Positions 39,862-48,999 are shown, numbered from the stretch's first letter. The stretch: 64,000 nucleotides of DNA from Romboutsia_E sp900604535 (GCF_900604535.1 NZ_UWOT01000004.1:1-64000); one strand, 5' to 3'. Notes: generated from the letters alone by a model not told the origin. Numbers and translations: made by a program.

Positions 39862-40872
39862 TTAATAAGCAAATTGACGGTAGTAACGACGTATATCTAA
39901 AGAGTGACCTGTATTATCTTCAAAGTGGAAAGCTAAGCGGTCAACTAAAAGTGTTGATATTATAGTTGGTGCTAATATCCAACGGAATTTATCATCTATA
40001 CCTTCTAACTCATAATCTTTACTATCTATTACAGTAAATTTATTAGTATATTTTTCAACAAATCTTTCAACTCTATTGTCTATTTCACGGCATTTGCCTT
40101 CTCCCTTAACTAAGAATACACAAACATCGTCTTCAACTAATTCTAATGTTCCATGGAAAAATTCTGCTGAAGTTACTGATTTAGTTCTTAGCCATTGCAT
40201 TTCTTCTAATAAACACATAGAGAATAAATAAGTTTCTCCCCATGTTTCTCCTCCACCAATCCACATCATATATGGTTCTTGATAGTACTTCTTAGCTATA
40301 TCAGCTGCAATAGGATCAAATTTCGCCTTAGCTTTTATTAGATTTTCTGGTAATTTTTCAAGTTGATCTGCAAATTCACTATATTCTTCAAAGTCACCAT
40401 TATTATTTAATAATCTAAAGAAGAACCAGTATAATAACATATATTCATACTCAACACCATTCTCATGTCTCATAGGAATTAAGTATTCACTACACTCTGC
40501 TAATGGAGATTCTGGATTTTTTGTAAGACAAACTACTGTTATACCTTGTTCTTTACACCATTTAGCAATTTCAACAGTTTCCTTAGTGTCTCCTGATTTA
40601 GACATTGTTACAACTATAGAATCTTTACCTAAACTTTTATGACCTCTTAATAATAGTTCAGCTGCTTGTTCTACAAATACTGGTAATGTAGTTGTTTGCT
40701 TTGCCATTTCACCTATAGCCATCATTGGTGCTAAACTTCCACCAACTGCTGTAAAGAATATATTTTTATATCCCCTTTTACTTAATTCATCTGCTGCTCT
40801 TTCTGCATCTACTCTTGCTTCACATATTAATTTCATACTTGTTCTGTACTCTTGTCCATTGAATTTTAACAT
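39862..40872 (-). CDS. SIS-domain deglycase, FrlB/GfrF-like
   Basis: 336 residues with two SIS domains. The first has TAVGGSLAP and TMSKSGDTKET (phosphosugar binding); the second carries WIGGGETWGE and the TSAEFFHGTLE block typical of fructoselysine-6-phosphate deglycases. These cleave the Amadori product to glucose-6-phosphate and lysine. It is the last gene of a six-gene operon whose order (IIA, IIB, IIC, IID, SIS, SIS) is that of Salmonella gfrABCDEF, so a GfrF role is likely. Substrate not proven. Confidence 0.82.
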   Translation of the reverse strand: MLKFNGQEYRTSMKLICEARVDAERAADELSKRGYKNIFFTAVGGSLAPMMAIGEMAKQTTTLPVFVEQAAELLLRGHKSLGKDSIVVTMSKSGDTKETVEIAKWCKEQGITVVCLTKNPESPLAECSEYLIPMRHENGVEYEYMLLYWFFFRLLNNNGDFEEYSEFADQLEKLPENLIKAKAKFDPIAADIAKKYYQEPYMMWIGGGETWGETYLFSMCLLEEMQWLRTKSVTSAEFFHGTLELVEDDVCVFLVKGEGKCREIDNRVERFVEKYTNKFTVIDSKDYELEGIDDKFRWILAPTIISTLLVDRLAFHFEDNTGHSLDIRRYYRQFAY

Positions 40873-40899
40873 TATTAAATCCCCCTAAGTTTATGTATT

Positions 40900-41970
40900 T
40901 TATATTTTACTTTTTAATTTATCATCAAAATCTTCAAAGATTTTTTGACTTAATTTATTACCCTTATCTTCTGCAAGAAAATAAGACAATATTTGAATAG
41001 GTATTACAAATAGTAGTGGACTTATTAATTCATCAACACTTATATCTAGCGCTAAGTCACGTCTATCTTCTTTATAATTTTTATATGTTATTTTATAAAT
41101 ATGATCTGTGTATTCATTCAGATATAACCTTAGCGCTTGTTGCCTATCTTCTAATTTTCCTTCAGTCTCTATAAATATTATGTGATGTTTATTTGATAGT
41201 GATAAATATGGACCATGCATATATTCTTCTAGTTCATGCCCATTCATCGGTATTCTAACAGTTTCTGTTATCTTAGTATCAGCTTCTCTTGTAACTCCAT
41301 ATCCTGGACCATATCCTATACATGCTATTTGCTTTGCACTAATTAGTTCTTCTTTATTCTCTTCATACCAATTCAAAGTTTTTTCTATTACATTATCAGT
41401 ATGTTCTATAGCTTGTTCTATCTTTCTTAGTTCATCCATATAAGTTTGTTCATTAATTTTATCACTCTCATATGCCAGTTCTAATCCCATAAGCATAAAT
41501 GTAAGAACCGTTGCACTAAACCCTTTTGTTACATATCCAACTTTTTCTTCACCACAACCGATATCTACGACAACTTTACTAATATCACATACTGAACTAT
41601 TTAAATTAGCTGTAAGAGAAATAATATCGGCATTTGTTTTGCTTGCAGTTTTTAAGGCCTCTATTGTAGAATAGCTACTACCACCTTGAGTAACTCCTAA
41701 ATATAAGGCATTTTCATTTATACCTTTACCATAATTACTAAATACAGAAGGCATTTTCATTTCAATATTAATTTCTAATATATTTTCTACATAGTATTTA
41801 GCACACTCTATTGCATTGATAGAAGATCCAGTAGCTAAAACTACCCATTCATCATAATTTTTATCTTTAGCTAAATTAATGAACTCTTTTAGATTTTTCT
41901 TTCTGTTAGATAATATACTTTTATTTGTCTTATATTCTTCATTTATATAAGTAAACATCGTTTCTTTCAT
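40900..41970 (-). CDS. SIS-domain deglycase, GfrE/AgaS-like
   Basis: 356 residues with two SIS domains like the isomerase half of GlmS: ATGSSINA and TQGGSSYSTIEA (phosphate loop), then GYGPGYG and NGHELEEYMHGP, the active-site block. By operon position it corresponds to GfrE, which releases lysine from glucoselysine-6-phosphate. Other SIS deglycases or deaminases cannot be excluded. It lies 27 nt before the FrlB-like gene. Confidence 0.8.
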   Translation of the reverse strand: MKETMFTYINEEYKTNKSILSNRKKNLKEFINLAKDKNYDEWVVLATGSSINAIECAKYYVENILEINIEMKMPSVFSNYGKGINENALYLGVTQGGSSYSTIEALKTASKTNADIISLTANLNSSVCDISKVVVDIGCGEEKVGYVTKGFSATVLTFMLMGLELAYESDKINEQTYMDELRKIEQAIEHTDNVIEKTLNWYEENKEELISAKQIACIGYGPGYGVTREADTKITETVRIPMNGHELEEYMHGPYLSLSNKHHIIFIETEGKLEDRQQALRLYLNEYTDHIYKITYKNYKEDRRDLALDISVDELISPLLFVIPIQILSYFLAEDKGNKLSQKIFEDFDDKLKSKI

Positions 41971-41980
41971 AGTTATCCCC

Positions 41981-42838
41981 CTATGCTAGGAATCCGAAAA
42001 ATGCACCTAATATTCCTATTATAGCTATTATCATTAGTATAGTTGTTGTCTTAAAGTTTTTACCTAATAGCATATAAATAAATCCTGTAAATCCTATAGA
42101 CATTATTCCTGGAATAATACCATTTAATATGTCTGCTAATGCCATTGCACTATCTCCACTACCTATGGTTAATGGTATATTTACAGTTACCATTTCTGCT
42201 GTCATTCCTCCAATTACCATTAATCCTAGTATTGCTGCTCCATATGTTAGAGATTCCATTAATCCAGACTTTTGTATTTTGTCCAGTACTCCTGCACCTA
42301 ACTTATATCCCCACATCATAGCAAAATACCTAACTAGTATATGTGGTATATTAAATACTAATAAAAATAGTATTGGTCCTAATATGTTTCCTTGTAATGC
42401 TAGAGATGTACCTATACCTGTTGCAATAACCCTAAGTGTCCCCCAAAAGAATGAGTCACCTATTCCAGCTAGTGGTCCCATAAGACCTACCTTTACATTG
42501 TTTATTGATGAAGTATCAAAATTATCTGATTTTGAATTACTTTCTTCCATTGCTGTTGATATACCCAGTATTAATGTTGATATATGAGGAGTTGTATTAA
42601 AAAATTCTAAGTGTCGTTTTAATGCATCTGCTCTTTCTTCGTCAGTCTTGTACAACTTTTTAATTATAGGCATCATACCATATGCATAAGACATATTAGC
42701 CTGTCTTTCATAATTCCATGACCACTCCATAGTAAATGATCTCCAAAATACTTTCATTAAATCTTTTTTAGTTATCGTTGTACTATCATCTTGAATGGTT
42801 ATATTTTTATTTTCTTTAGAAGTCGTCGTCATCGTCAT
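41981..42838 (-). CDS. PTS mannose-family IID component
   Basis: 285 residues. The cytoplasmic N-terminal part (SFTMEWSWNYERQANMSYAYGM) is the IID hallmark; membrane helices follow in the second half with GPLAGIGDSFFWGT. With IIC it forms the membrane channel of a Man-family PTS. Its start overlaps the IIC stop by 23 nt. Confidence 0.94.
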   Translation of the reverse strand: MTMTTTSKENKNITIQDDSTTITKKDLMKVFWRSFTMEWSWNYERQANMSYAYGMMPIIKKLYKTDEERADALKRHLEFFNTTPHISTLILGISTAMEESNSKSDNFDTSSINNVKVGLMGPLAGIGDSFFWGTLRVIATGIGTSLALQGNILGPILFLLVFNIPHILVRYFAMMWGYKLGAGVLDKIQKSGLMESLTYGAAILGLMVIGGMTAEMVTVNIPLTIGSGDSAMALADILNGIIPGIMSIGFTGFIYMLLGKNFKTTTILMIIAIIGILGAFFGFLA

Positions 42839-43586
42839 TACCTCCTACTACAGCAACTTTATTTTGATTATTTAAACCAACTAAAATAATCGCTAGTATT
42901 GTACCAAATATTGCAATTCCTGTTATTGGTATGCCTAAATATACTGATAATGCAAATCCTAAGAAATAGAATACTGCAACCTTTTTATTTATTATCATTT
43001 TAACTAGTAGCGCAAATCCTAGTGCTGGTAATAATCCTGTAGCTATAGCTAATCCATTTTGTATGAATTCAGGTATTATATTTAATATTTTTTCAATTGC
43101 TGATGAACCTAGTAAATATGAGAAAAATACTATTAGTCCTATAGGTAAGTTAACTCCAAAGAATCCTCCTAATAAATGCATTCTTTCAACTCCAGAACAA
43201 TTTCCTTTTTCTGCATATTTATCTGCTTTATGTACAAACATTGGAAGTATAAAAATCATACAAGCATTTTTTATTACTAATGCTAATGCTGCTATTGGGA
43301 CACCTAGTGCTAATGCTACTTCAGGTCCTTGCCCTGTAGTAATAGCAAATGCTGTGCCTAAAATTGCTCCAGAAATTATTTCTGGTGGTATTACTGCTCC
43401 AACCGAGAATGCTCCTATAAATGCAAGTTCTAATGTTGCACCCAGTACTATCCCCGATTGTAAATCTCCTAATACAAGACCTGTTAATACTCCAGTAACA
43501 ATTGGTCTTGATAATAGAGATGTACCTAATAAATATTCTGCATTAGCAATCATCGCTACTAATCCAAGTAATATAGCTGTTACCAT
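42816..43586 (-). CDS. PTS mannose-family IIC component
   Basis: 256 residues with six to eight helices; RPIVTGVLTGLVLGD and ATLELAFIGAFSVGA are the Man-family IIC signatures. It translocates the sugar with IID. The C-terminus ends in an acidic run of Asp residues. Confidence 0.94.
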   Translation of the reverse strand: MVTAILLGLVAMIANAEYLLGTSLLSRPIVTGVLTGLVLGDLQSGIVLGATLELAFIGAFSVGAVIPPEIISGAILGTAFAITTGQGPEVALALGVPIAALALVIKNACMIFILPMFVHKADKYAEKGNCSGVERMHLLGGFFGVNLPIGLIVFFSYLLGSSAIEKILNIIPEFIQNGLAIATGLLPALGFALLVKMIINKKVAVFYFLGFALSVYLGIPITGIAIFGTILAIILVGLNNQNKVAVVGGNDDDDDF

Positions 43587-43608
43587 AACATAGCTCCCCT
43601 TTAAGTAA

Positions 43609-44082
43609 TTAATTTAATACATTTTCTGCTAATATCTTTTGGTCATTTGGTATTTGTCTTATTTCTACTGTAACTCCAGAATTTATTAATTCTTTTAAAG
43701 TCTCTTCTTCTTCCTGAGTAATATTTATTGCTTTAGATATATTTTTTGTTCCTTCCCTTGCTTTTATACCTCCAAGGTTAATAACATCAAACTTATCTGT
43801 TCCTTTAACTAATCTATTCGCATCTTCTATTGATTCTACGACTACAAATAGCTTATATTTATCAGTAACTCCACTGTTTATAGCATCTATAGAGTCTTGT
43901 ATATTTTTCATAACAACTTTTACACCTTGAGGCTTAGCTAGCTTTATTGTTGTTTTGCGTAATTCATCGTGCATTAGTCCATCATTTGCAATTAGTATGC
44001 AGTCAACTCCTAAAAATTGAGTCCAAGAAAATGCTACTTGTCCATGTAGTAATCTATGATCAACTCTTAATAATTTAATCAT
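43609..44082 (-). CDS. PTS mannose-family IIB component
   Basis: 157 residues. The phosphorylated His is in RVDHRLLHGQV (about residue 14). It takes phosphate from IIA and gives it to the incoming sugar. The TQFLG and DCILIAND segments are typical of free-standing IIB of the Lev/Gfr type. Confidence 0.94.
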   Translation of the reverse strand: MIKLLRVDHRLLHGQVAFSWTQFLGVDCILIANDGLMHDELRKTTIKLAKPQGVKVVMKNIQDSIDAINSGVTDKYKLFVVVESIEDANRLVKGTDKFDVINLGGIKAREGTKNISKAINITQEEEETLKELINSGVTVEIRQIPNDQKILAENVLN

Positions 44083-44115
44083 CTTATTTCCCCCTATTAT
44101 ATTTTTATAATCAAT

Positions 44116-44535
44116 TTAAAATCCATCATCATCTAAAGCTAATGATTTTATAACACTATTACAATACTTAATAGTTTGCTTTGAATTATCTAAAGCATTT
44201 TGGATATTTTCACCTATGTTACAATCATCTTGAATAAGTATTAATTCCATTACTAAAGGTAAATTAAGTCCACATACTAAGTGAAAATTTTCCCTTTCTA
44301 TATAAGTCATAAATTCATTATTAATACTTCCTCCAAAAATATCTGTTACAACAATTAACTGATCTTCGTCTTTTAAGTCCTTAAATATATTTTCTACTTC
44401 CTTTTTTAAATCAAAATCTTCATCTTTATAAGCACATAGTGTAGATATATTTTTTTGCTCTCCCATTATTATTCTCATAGAGCTCTGAATCCCATATGCT
44501 AAATCTCCATGAGAAGCAAGTAATATTTTTACCAT
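44116..44535 (-). CDS. PTS mannose-family IIA component
   Basis: 139 residues, the first operon gene. The phosphorylated His is in LLASHGDLA (about residue 9), and FGGS(I)NN follows at about 68. RBS AAAGGGGG. Transcription should start about 34 nt upstream of the ATG from the sigma-54 promoter at 44580-44595. Confidence 0.94.
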   Translation of the reverse strand: MVKILLASHGDLAYGIQSSMRIIMGEQKNISTLCAYKDEDFDLKKEVENIFKDLKDEDQLIVVTDIFGGSINNEFMTYIERENFHLVCGLNLPLVMELILIQDDCNIGENIQNALDNSKQTIKYCNSVIKSLALDDDGF

Positions 44536-44579
44536 TGTGATTTACCCCCTTTCCTTTTTATCATCTCAACTTAATATAA

Positions 44580-44595
44580 AGCAAAAAGCATGCCA
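44580..44595 (-). promoter_or_regulatory. Sigma-54 promoter of the PTS operon
   Basis: On the minus strand TGGCAT, 5 nt, TTGCT: GG at -24 and GC at -12 with the required 10-nt spacing. It lies 45 nt before the IIA start. The neighbouring regulator has the GAFTGA motif that contacts sigma-54, which supports the call. The -24 box is also the 3' arm of the regulator's terminator. Confidence 0.88.
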
Positions 44596-44615
44596 AATTA
44601 GTGGCATGCTTTTTT
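44583..44615 (-). terminator. Terminator of the LevR-type regulator, overlapping sigma-54 promoter
   Basis: Perfect stem AGCATGCCA/TGGCATGCT, with A-run on the 5' side and T5 on the minus strand, 9 nt after the regulator stop. The same bases supply the sigma-54 -24 element. Confidence 0.88.
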
Positions 44616-44623
44616 ATTTTTTT

Positions 44624-47401
44624 CTAAAATTCTTTCAAAGCCTCTGTTGGAGCCGTTATAATATCATACACATAACCAATCTCTTCAACATTGATTTTGA
44701 CATTATACGTTTCTTCTATCCCACTAAAAGCTTTTTTAATATTATTTATCATGTTTTCTTGACACTGTACAAATGTATCTAAGTTATTATAATTTTCTAT
44801 AGGAACCTTACGTATTAATCTTTCTATAAGACAGCTTATATGTATGTATAATGTAACTTTTTTATCATTAGGTATTCGCCTTCCAATAAGTAATTCTAAT
44901 TCATTCAAGCACATTTCAACATTTTCTAAAATTTTATTACTATCTAATATAGTTACTGAACTAACTATACTTTCTAGAGATAAATTACGTACTAAGTTAT
45001 TATTTATGGCGATAATAGTATCTTCATCAGCTACTGAGTTAAATATTTTGTGCATTTTTTCTTCTCCACGCCCCGAAATCAGATCATCTAATGATATATA
45101 ATTTACATCACCAACTTCTGGGTCTAATGTACTTATTATTGCTATGACATCATATAGTTGGAACAATGCATCTTTAGTACCATCTCTTTTTAATCTGCCA
45201 TAATCATTAGCTATAATATTTATACCTAATTCTTTTGGAATACTCTTTTCTAATAACTTTTGTATTTGTTTAGCTGTTCCTATACCTGTAATACATGAAG
45301 TTATTATAGCTTTTTCTTTTGCCTTTTCTGGATAAATTATTTTATATTCTGTTTCATTGTGATTTTTAACTTTTTCAATTACCTCTTCTATGTATAAGTC
45401 TTTATTTAGTAATCCTCCTATAAATAAGGCCATTTGAGTAGATACATTATTAACTATCGCTATTGGATAATTAATATGATCTTTTATTTGATTATAAATA
45501 TCCTTTAATGAACCCATATCAACTAAAATTATAAGTCCTTTAGATATATCATTTCTGTGTATATATTCAATAAGTCTCTCACCAATTTCTTTTACTGAAA
45601 TATCTATAGGCATATCAAATGGTTCATATATATTACTTTCTAGTATTCTATTGACAACACTACTAATACTGCTTGCAGTTGAATATCCATGAGCTAGTAT
45701 TACTGACTTTATAGTTTTTTTATCTTGGAAAATTTTTAAACTTTTCAAATAAAATGAAAGAAAAATCTCATCTTCTTTGAATAAGTTAACATCCATTTTA
45801 CTATCTATTAAGCTAGATAACTTAGATACTAACTTAAATTCTTCTTCATTATTTTCCAAAATATAGTGGTAAAGATTATCTCTTAATTTATCTTCATGCT
45901 TACTAAACCTGATATTTTCACATCCTTTTAAATACAGGAAGTATGCTATAGTGTAAATACAGTTACCATTTAGTCTGATATTATAGCTATTTTCTATGTA
46001 TTTAAGAACATCTTGTAATGACGAAATAATGAATTGCAGCATTACATTTTTATTATCTTTTGATTTATCAAATATAAGTCTATCTATAAAAGAGTTAATT
46101 TCTAAAAATATATTTTTTTCAAATCTTTCTCTATCCCTATCATCTTGATAAGTTTTATATAAATAAAAAATTTTTTTATAAACACTTTTAATATCCTTCG
46201 TTGAATTAATATCATCAAATAATAATTCATTATAATTTGATGTTGGTGTTATTAAAATATCACTTCTCTTTTGTATTTTAGATTCTTTTATGCTTGATGC
46301 CTCTTTTAAAAAACTTTCCGGTAAATCCTTTAATTTTATTATTATCTTATCTGAGTCAATATTTTTAGAATAAGACAACGCACATATATACTTAATTGTA
46401 TTTTTTAATTCTCCTACATTACCTTTATATGTATGAGATGCCAATGCTTCTAATGCTCTTTGAGATATGAGAATATTCTTACTTAATGTTTTTGATTCAT
46501 TAATTAAAAAAGTATATACAAACTGCAACTTTTCTAATATATCTCGATCATTTAACCCTGGTATGTTTATAGTTATAGGCACCCTTCGTAAAAACGTTTC
46601 TAAGAAGTTTTCAGAAAGTGACTCTGTTGTTGCAAAAATTAATCGAACATCAGATTTGTGCCATCCATCCGACTCCCCCATACGTCTTACTAAACCTTTG
46701 TCCATAAAAGTAAATAACTTTTCTTGACCTTCACTATTTAATCTGTGTACTTCATCTAAAAATAATATTCCTCCATTTGCAGCTTCAATCATCCCTGGTT
46801 GGTTTTTGTCTGCACCTGTAAATGCACCTTTTACATAACCAAATAGATTGCTTGACAGTAATTCTGGGTTATTATAATACTGAGCACAGTTAAATATTAT
46901 AAATGGTGCATCCTTTTTTATTACACCCTGCTCGATACTATATTTATAAATAAGGTCTGCTGTAAAACTCTTTCCTACACCAGTTGGTCCGCTTAACATA
47001 ATTGGTAGGCCATTTTTAGTTGGATAAAGCACAGATGTTTTTATTTTATCTATGGATTCAATTAAACTACCATTATATCCAATTAATTCCTTGAAAGTAT
47101 CATCAGTTTTCTCTTTATCTGTATGCTCATCAAATAATTCTTCTATGCTGGAAAAGTTATTCCTCGATACTCTAAAGAATTTTTTCTCGAATACACTTTT
47201 ATGAAAGAAATAAACAGGTCTTGTATTTATCTTTATAACTTTATCTTCATCAATCATTTGATTTATATAATGACTTATAGTATTTCTTTTTACACCAAAT
47301 ATTTCTGATATGTATTGAGCTGTATATACTTCATTTTGTTGATCTTGAATATAGCTTTCAGTTTTTTCACCTAAGTATTTTAATATATTATCCTTTAGCA
47401 T
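44624..47401 (-). CDS. LevR-family sigma-54 activator with PRD/EII domains (GfrR-like)
   Basis: 925 residues. N-terminal winged-helix (about 10-55), AAA+ domain with Walker A GPTGVGKS (138-145), GAFTGA (192-197) and Walker B GGILFLDE. PTS-regulation domains and an EIIA-Man-like domain follow (VILAHGYSTAS with a phosphorylatable His), then an EIIB-like part (SCITGIGTA) and a final PRD. It activates the adjacent operon with sigma-54 when its PTS components are dephosphorylated, by analogy with LevR. The start at 47401 is chosen for GGGGGG 6 nt upstream; a longer frame to 47488 has no RBS. Confidence 0.92.
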   Translation of the reverse strand: MLKDNILKYLGEKTESYIQDQQNEVYTAQYISEIFGVKRNTISHYINQMIDEDKVIKINTRPVYFFHKSVFEKKFFRVSRNNFSSIEELFDEHTDKEKTDDTFKELIGYNGSLIESIDKIKTSVLYPTKNGLPIMLSGPTGVGKSFTADLIYKYSIEQGVIKKDAPFIIFNCAQYYNNPELLSSNLFGYVKGAFTGADKNQPGMIEAANGGILFLDEVHRLNSEGQEKLFTFMDKGLVRRMGESDGWHKSDVRLIFATTESLSENFLETFLRRVPITINIPGLNDRDILEKLQFVYTFLINESKTLSKNILISQRALEALASHTYKGNVGELKNTIKYICALSYSKNIDSDKIIIKLKDLPESFLKEASSIKESKIQKRSDILITPTSNYNELLFDDINSTKDIKSVYKKIFYLYKTYQDDRDRERFEKNIFLEINSFIDRLIFDKSKDNKNVMLQFIISSLQDVLKYIENSYNIRLNGNCIYTIAYFLYLKGCENIRFSKHEDKLRDNLYHYILENNEEEFKLVSKLSSLIDSKMDVNLFKEDEIFLSFYLKSLKIFQDKKTIKSVILAHGYSTASSISSVVNRILESNIYEPFDMPIDISVKEIGERLIEYIHRNDISKGLIILVDMGSLKDIYNQIKDHINYPIAIVNNVSTQMALFIGGLLNKDLYIEEVIEKVKNHNETEYKIIYPEKAKEKAIITSCITGIGTAKQIQKLLEKSIPKELGINIIANDYGRLKRDGTKDALFQLYDVIAIISTLDPEVGDVNYISLDDLISGRGEEKMHKIFNSVADEDTIIAINNNLVRNLSLESIVSSVTILDSNKILENVEMCLNELELLIGRRIPNDKKVTLYIHISCLIERLIRKVPIENYNNLDTFVQCQENMINNIKKAFSGIEETYNVKINVEEIGYVYDIITAPTEALKEF

Positions 47402-47505
47402 AATTGTCCCCCCTAGTAACAAGTCTATATTAAAATTCTTTACCCTTAACTTACTTTTGTTACCAAATTTCATATATAATCTTATCATACTTTTTATATC
47501 ATGAA

Positions 47506-47530
47506 TATCAGTTAAATAGTTTAACTGATA
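47506..47530. promoter_or_regulatory. Perfect palindrome upstream of the LevR-type gene
   Basis: Arms TATCAGTTAAA and complement around TAG, about 105 nt before the regulator start. It has the size and symmetry of an operator; no T-run follows. The binding protein is unknown. Confidence 0.5.
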
Positions 47531-47588
47531 ATTTTTAAGTTGAAACTAATATTTATTTTAAGCCTATAAAAGTACATTCAGTTATAAT

Positions 47589-47633
47589 AAAAGGATTGAT
47601 ATTTGATTAAAATTTCCAAACACCAATCCTTTT
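47589..47633 (-). terminator. Terminator of csoR-rseC operon
   Basis: Stem AAAAGGATTG with complement and an inner ATTTG/CAAAC pairing, about 65 nt after the rseC-type stop. Confidence 0.8.
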
Positions 47634-47699
47634 GTTATATAAGTATATTATTTCTAAGATTTATTTTTAATAAAATTTAATTATACCAATACATTAGCT

Positions 47700-48137
47700 T
47701 TAATCTAATATCCTTACTATTGTCGGTATGAATTTTTTGCTTTCTCTGAATTTATTGTCATTTCTTTTTAAGATTACATAAGAAATTAACATTAAAGCTA
47801 TTCCTATTATTCCACTTACTACCTCTAATGTCATTCCTTGCAGTGCGTTTAATTTTTCTAATATGAAGTAACTCCCCATTGTTCCTATCATTAGAAAAAT
47901 TAGTGGCACTATATATGCTAGTGCTGTTGCTTTTAGTACATTTACATTTTCCATGTTTACTTCTACATGGTCTCCTTTTTTTGCACCTATTGTATTATCT
48001 ACTTCTACTAGTATTTCTTTTGATTCTGAAGATAAAGTCTGACATTTTCCACATGCTGCACATGCTGAATGTCTTTGCATTTTCATCTTTGCAGTTTTTT
48101 TGTCTACAATCTCAATTACATACCCCTGTTGGTTCAT
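47700..48137 (-). CDS. RseC/MucC-family membrane protein
   Basis: 145 residues: a cytoplasmic N-terminal part with four Cys in HSACAACGKC (about 23-32) and two helices in the C-terminal half (about 70-92 and 102-122). RseC-family proteins act with the Rnf/Rsx electron-transfer complex (SoxR reduction in Enterobacteria); in clostridia the role is unknown. It follows csoR by 10 nt, which hints at a metal- or redox-stress response. Confidence 0.85.
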   Translation of the reverse strand: MNQQGYVIEIVDKKTAKMKMQRHSACAACGKCQTLSSESKEILVEVDNTIGAKKGDHVEVNMENVNVLKATALAYIVPLIFLMIGTMGSYFILEKLNALQGMTLEVVSGIIGIALMLISYVILKRNDNKFRESKKFIPTIVRILD

Positions 48138-48147
48138 AATCTTCCCC

Positions 48148-48447
48148 CTATTTTGTAAACTTGCTTATTGTGTCCATAAGCTCTTGTATTGTTTCCTCTG
48201 TTAATTCTGTATCGTCATTCTTTAAACTGTTTGTTACACAGCCTTTTATGTGATTTTCTAATATTATTGATCCTACTTTATTTATGGCAGATCTTATTGC
48301 TGATACTTGTACTAATATATCTACACAGTATCTTTCATCTTCTACCATTTTTTGAATTCCCTTTACTTGTCCTTCTATTCTTTTTAACCTTTTTATAAGG
48401 GCTTCTTTGTCATTACCTTGAGCTAATTTCTTTTCCATTTTGCCCAC
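48148..48447 (-). CDS. csoR: CsoR-family metal-sensing repressor
   Basis: 99-residue all-helical repressor. The copper-site residues C41, H66 and C70 fit the Cys-His-Cys pattern of copper-sensing CsoR. It contains the family core LKRIEGQVKGIQKMVE. Apo-CsoR represses its target operon until Cu(I) binds. There is no copper ATPase nearby, so other targets lie elsewhere, or it senses another stress. Confidence 0.9.
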   Translation of the reverse strand: MGKMEKKLAQGNDKEALIKRLKRIEGQVKGIQKMVEDERYCVDILVQVSAIRSAINKVGSIILENHIKGCVTNSLKNDDTELTEETIQELMDTISKFTK

Positions 48448-48507
48448 TCCTTATTAAGTGATATATTTTATTATATCATATTATATAATTGTTATTTATT
48501 TTTATAA

Positions 48508-48552
48508 AAAAATAAATAGGAAGTAATCCTCAATTAGATTTACTTCCTATTT
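48508..48552 (-). terminator. Terminator of the DUF2325 gene
   Basis: Stem TAGGAAGTAA with complement (48517-48549), T-rich tail on the minus strand. Confidence 0.88.
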
Positions 48553-48569
48553 GTTTTAATAGTCATATT

Positions 48570-48902
48570 TTAATTTCCTCTTTTCGAGCTTTTTATTTTA
48601 CAATTCTTACAATTACCTGTACATTCATCAACTAAATTTAAACATTCTGTAAATGCTACTTTACTATTATTTCTATGCCTTATTATAGGTATGTTTTTCT
48701 TTCTAGCTTGTTCTTCTACTGATATTACCATTTTATGGGATACTGCTGATGTAAATATAACTATTGCGTCAGGCTCTCCTACACATTTCTTTACCTTTGG
48801 TGACATATTTAAAAATACCTTAGCTTTATACCCCTTTTGCTTAGCCAGTGATATGTAATCTTTCTTCATTTTTTCATTTCCACCTACAACAACTAAATTC
48901 AC
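48570..48902 (-). CDS. DUF2325 protein, probably iron-regulated
   Basis: 110 residues. It starts at a GTG chosen because GGGGG lies 7 nt upstream; an ATG eight codons earlier would place that RBS inside the gene. The fold is Rossmann-like (VNLVVVGG at the start) and IVIFTSAVSHKM is the family block. The C-terminus has C-x3-C-x2-C after a further Cys, a possible metal or Fe-S site. The promoter is overlaid by a Fur-box-like palindrome, so it is probably induced under iron limitation. Molecular function unknown. Confidence 0.82.
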   Translation of the reverse strand: MNLVVVGGNEKMKKDYISLAKQKGYKAKVFLNMSPKVKKCVGEPDAIVIFTSAVSHKMVISVEEQARKKNIPIIRHRNNSKVAFTECLNLVDECTGNCKNCKIKSSKRGN

Positions 48903-48928
48903 TTTAATTCCCCCTTCGTATCTCATCT

Positions 48929-48955
48929 AATTAATAATAATTCTCATTATTAATT
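48929..48955. promoter_or_regulatory. Fur box
   Basis: 10-bp inverted arms (AATTAATAAT with complement) around a 7-nt centre. By eye, 15 of 19 positions match the classical Fur box GATAATGATAATCATTATC. It overlaps the -10 element of the DUF2325 promoter. Confidence 0.75.
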
Positions 48956-48981
48956 ATAGTATAAAAAAAACCTTAAAGCAA
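48953..48981 (-). promoter_or_regulatory. Promoter of the DUF2325 gene
   Basis: TTGCTT (48976-48981), 17-bp spacer, TATAAT (48953-48958) on the minus strand. The -35 lies in the loop of the upstream terminator and the -10 in the Fur box. Confidence 0.75.
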
Positions 48982-48999
48982 TATTTTACTCCAAGGTTT
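48962..48999 (-). terminator. Terminator of the GGDEF/HD-GYP gene
   Basis: Stem AACCTT with complement, extended by AGTAAA/TTT pairs, followed on the minus strand by a T8 run, right at the stop of the 49000 gene. Confidence 0.8.

Noticed and set aside
44537..47488. Upstream in-frame extension of the LevR-type gene to 47488
   Set aside because: No RBS at the longer start, and a six-G RBS sits before the ATG at 47401.
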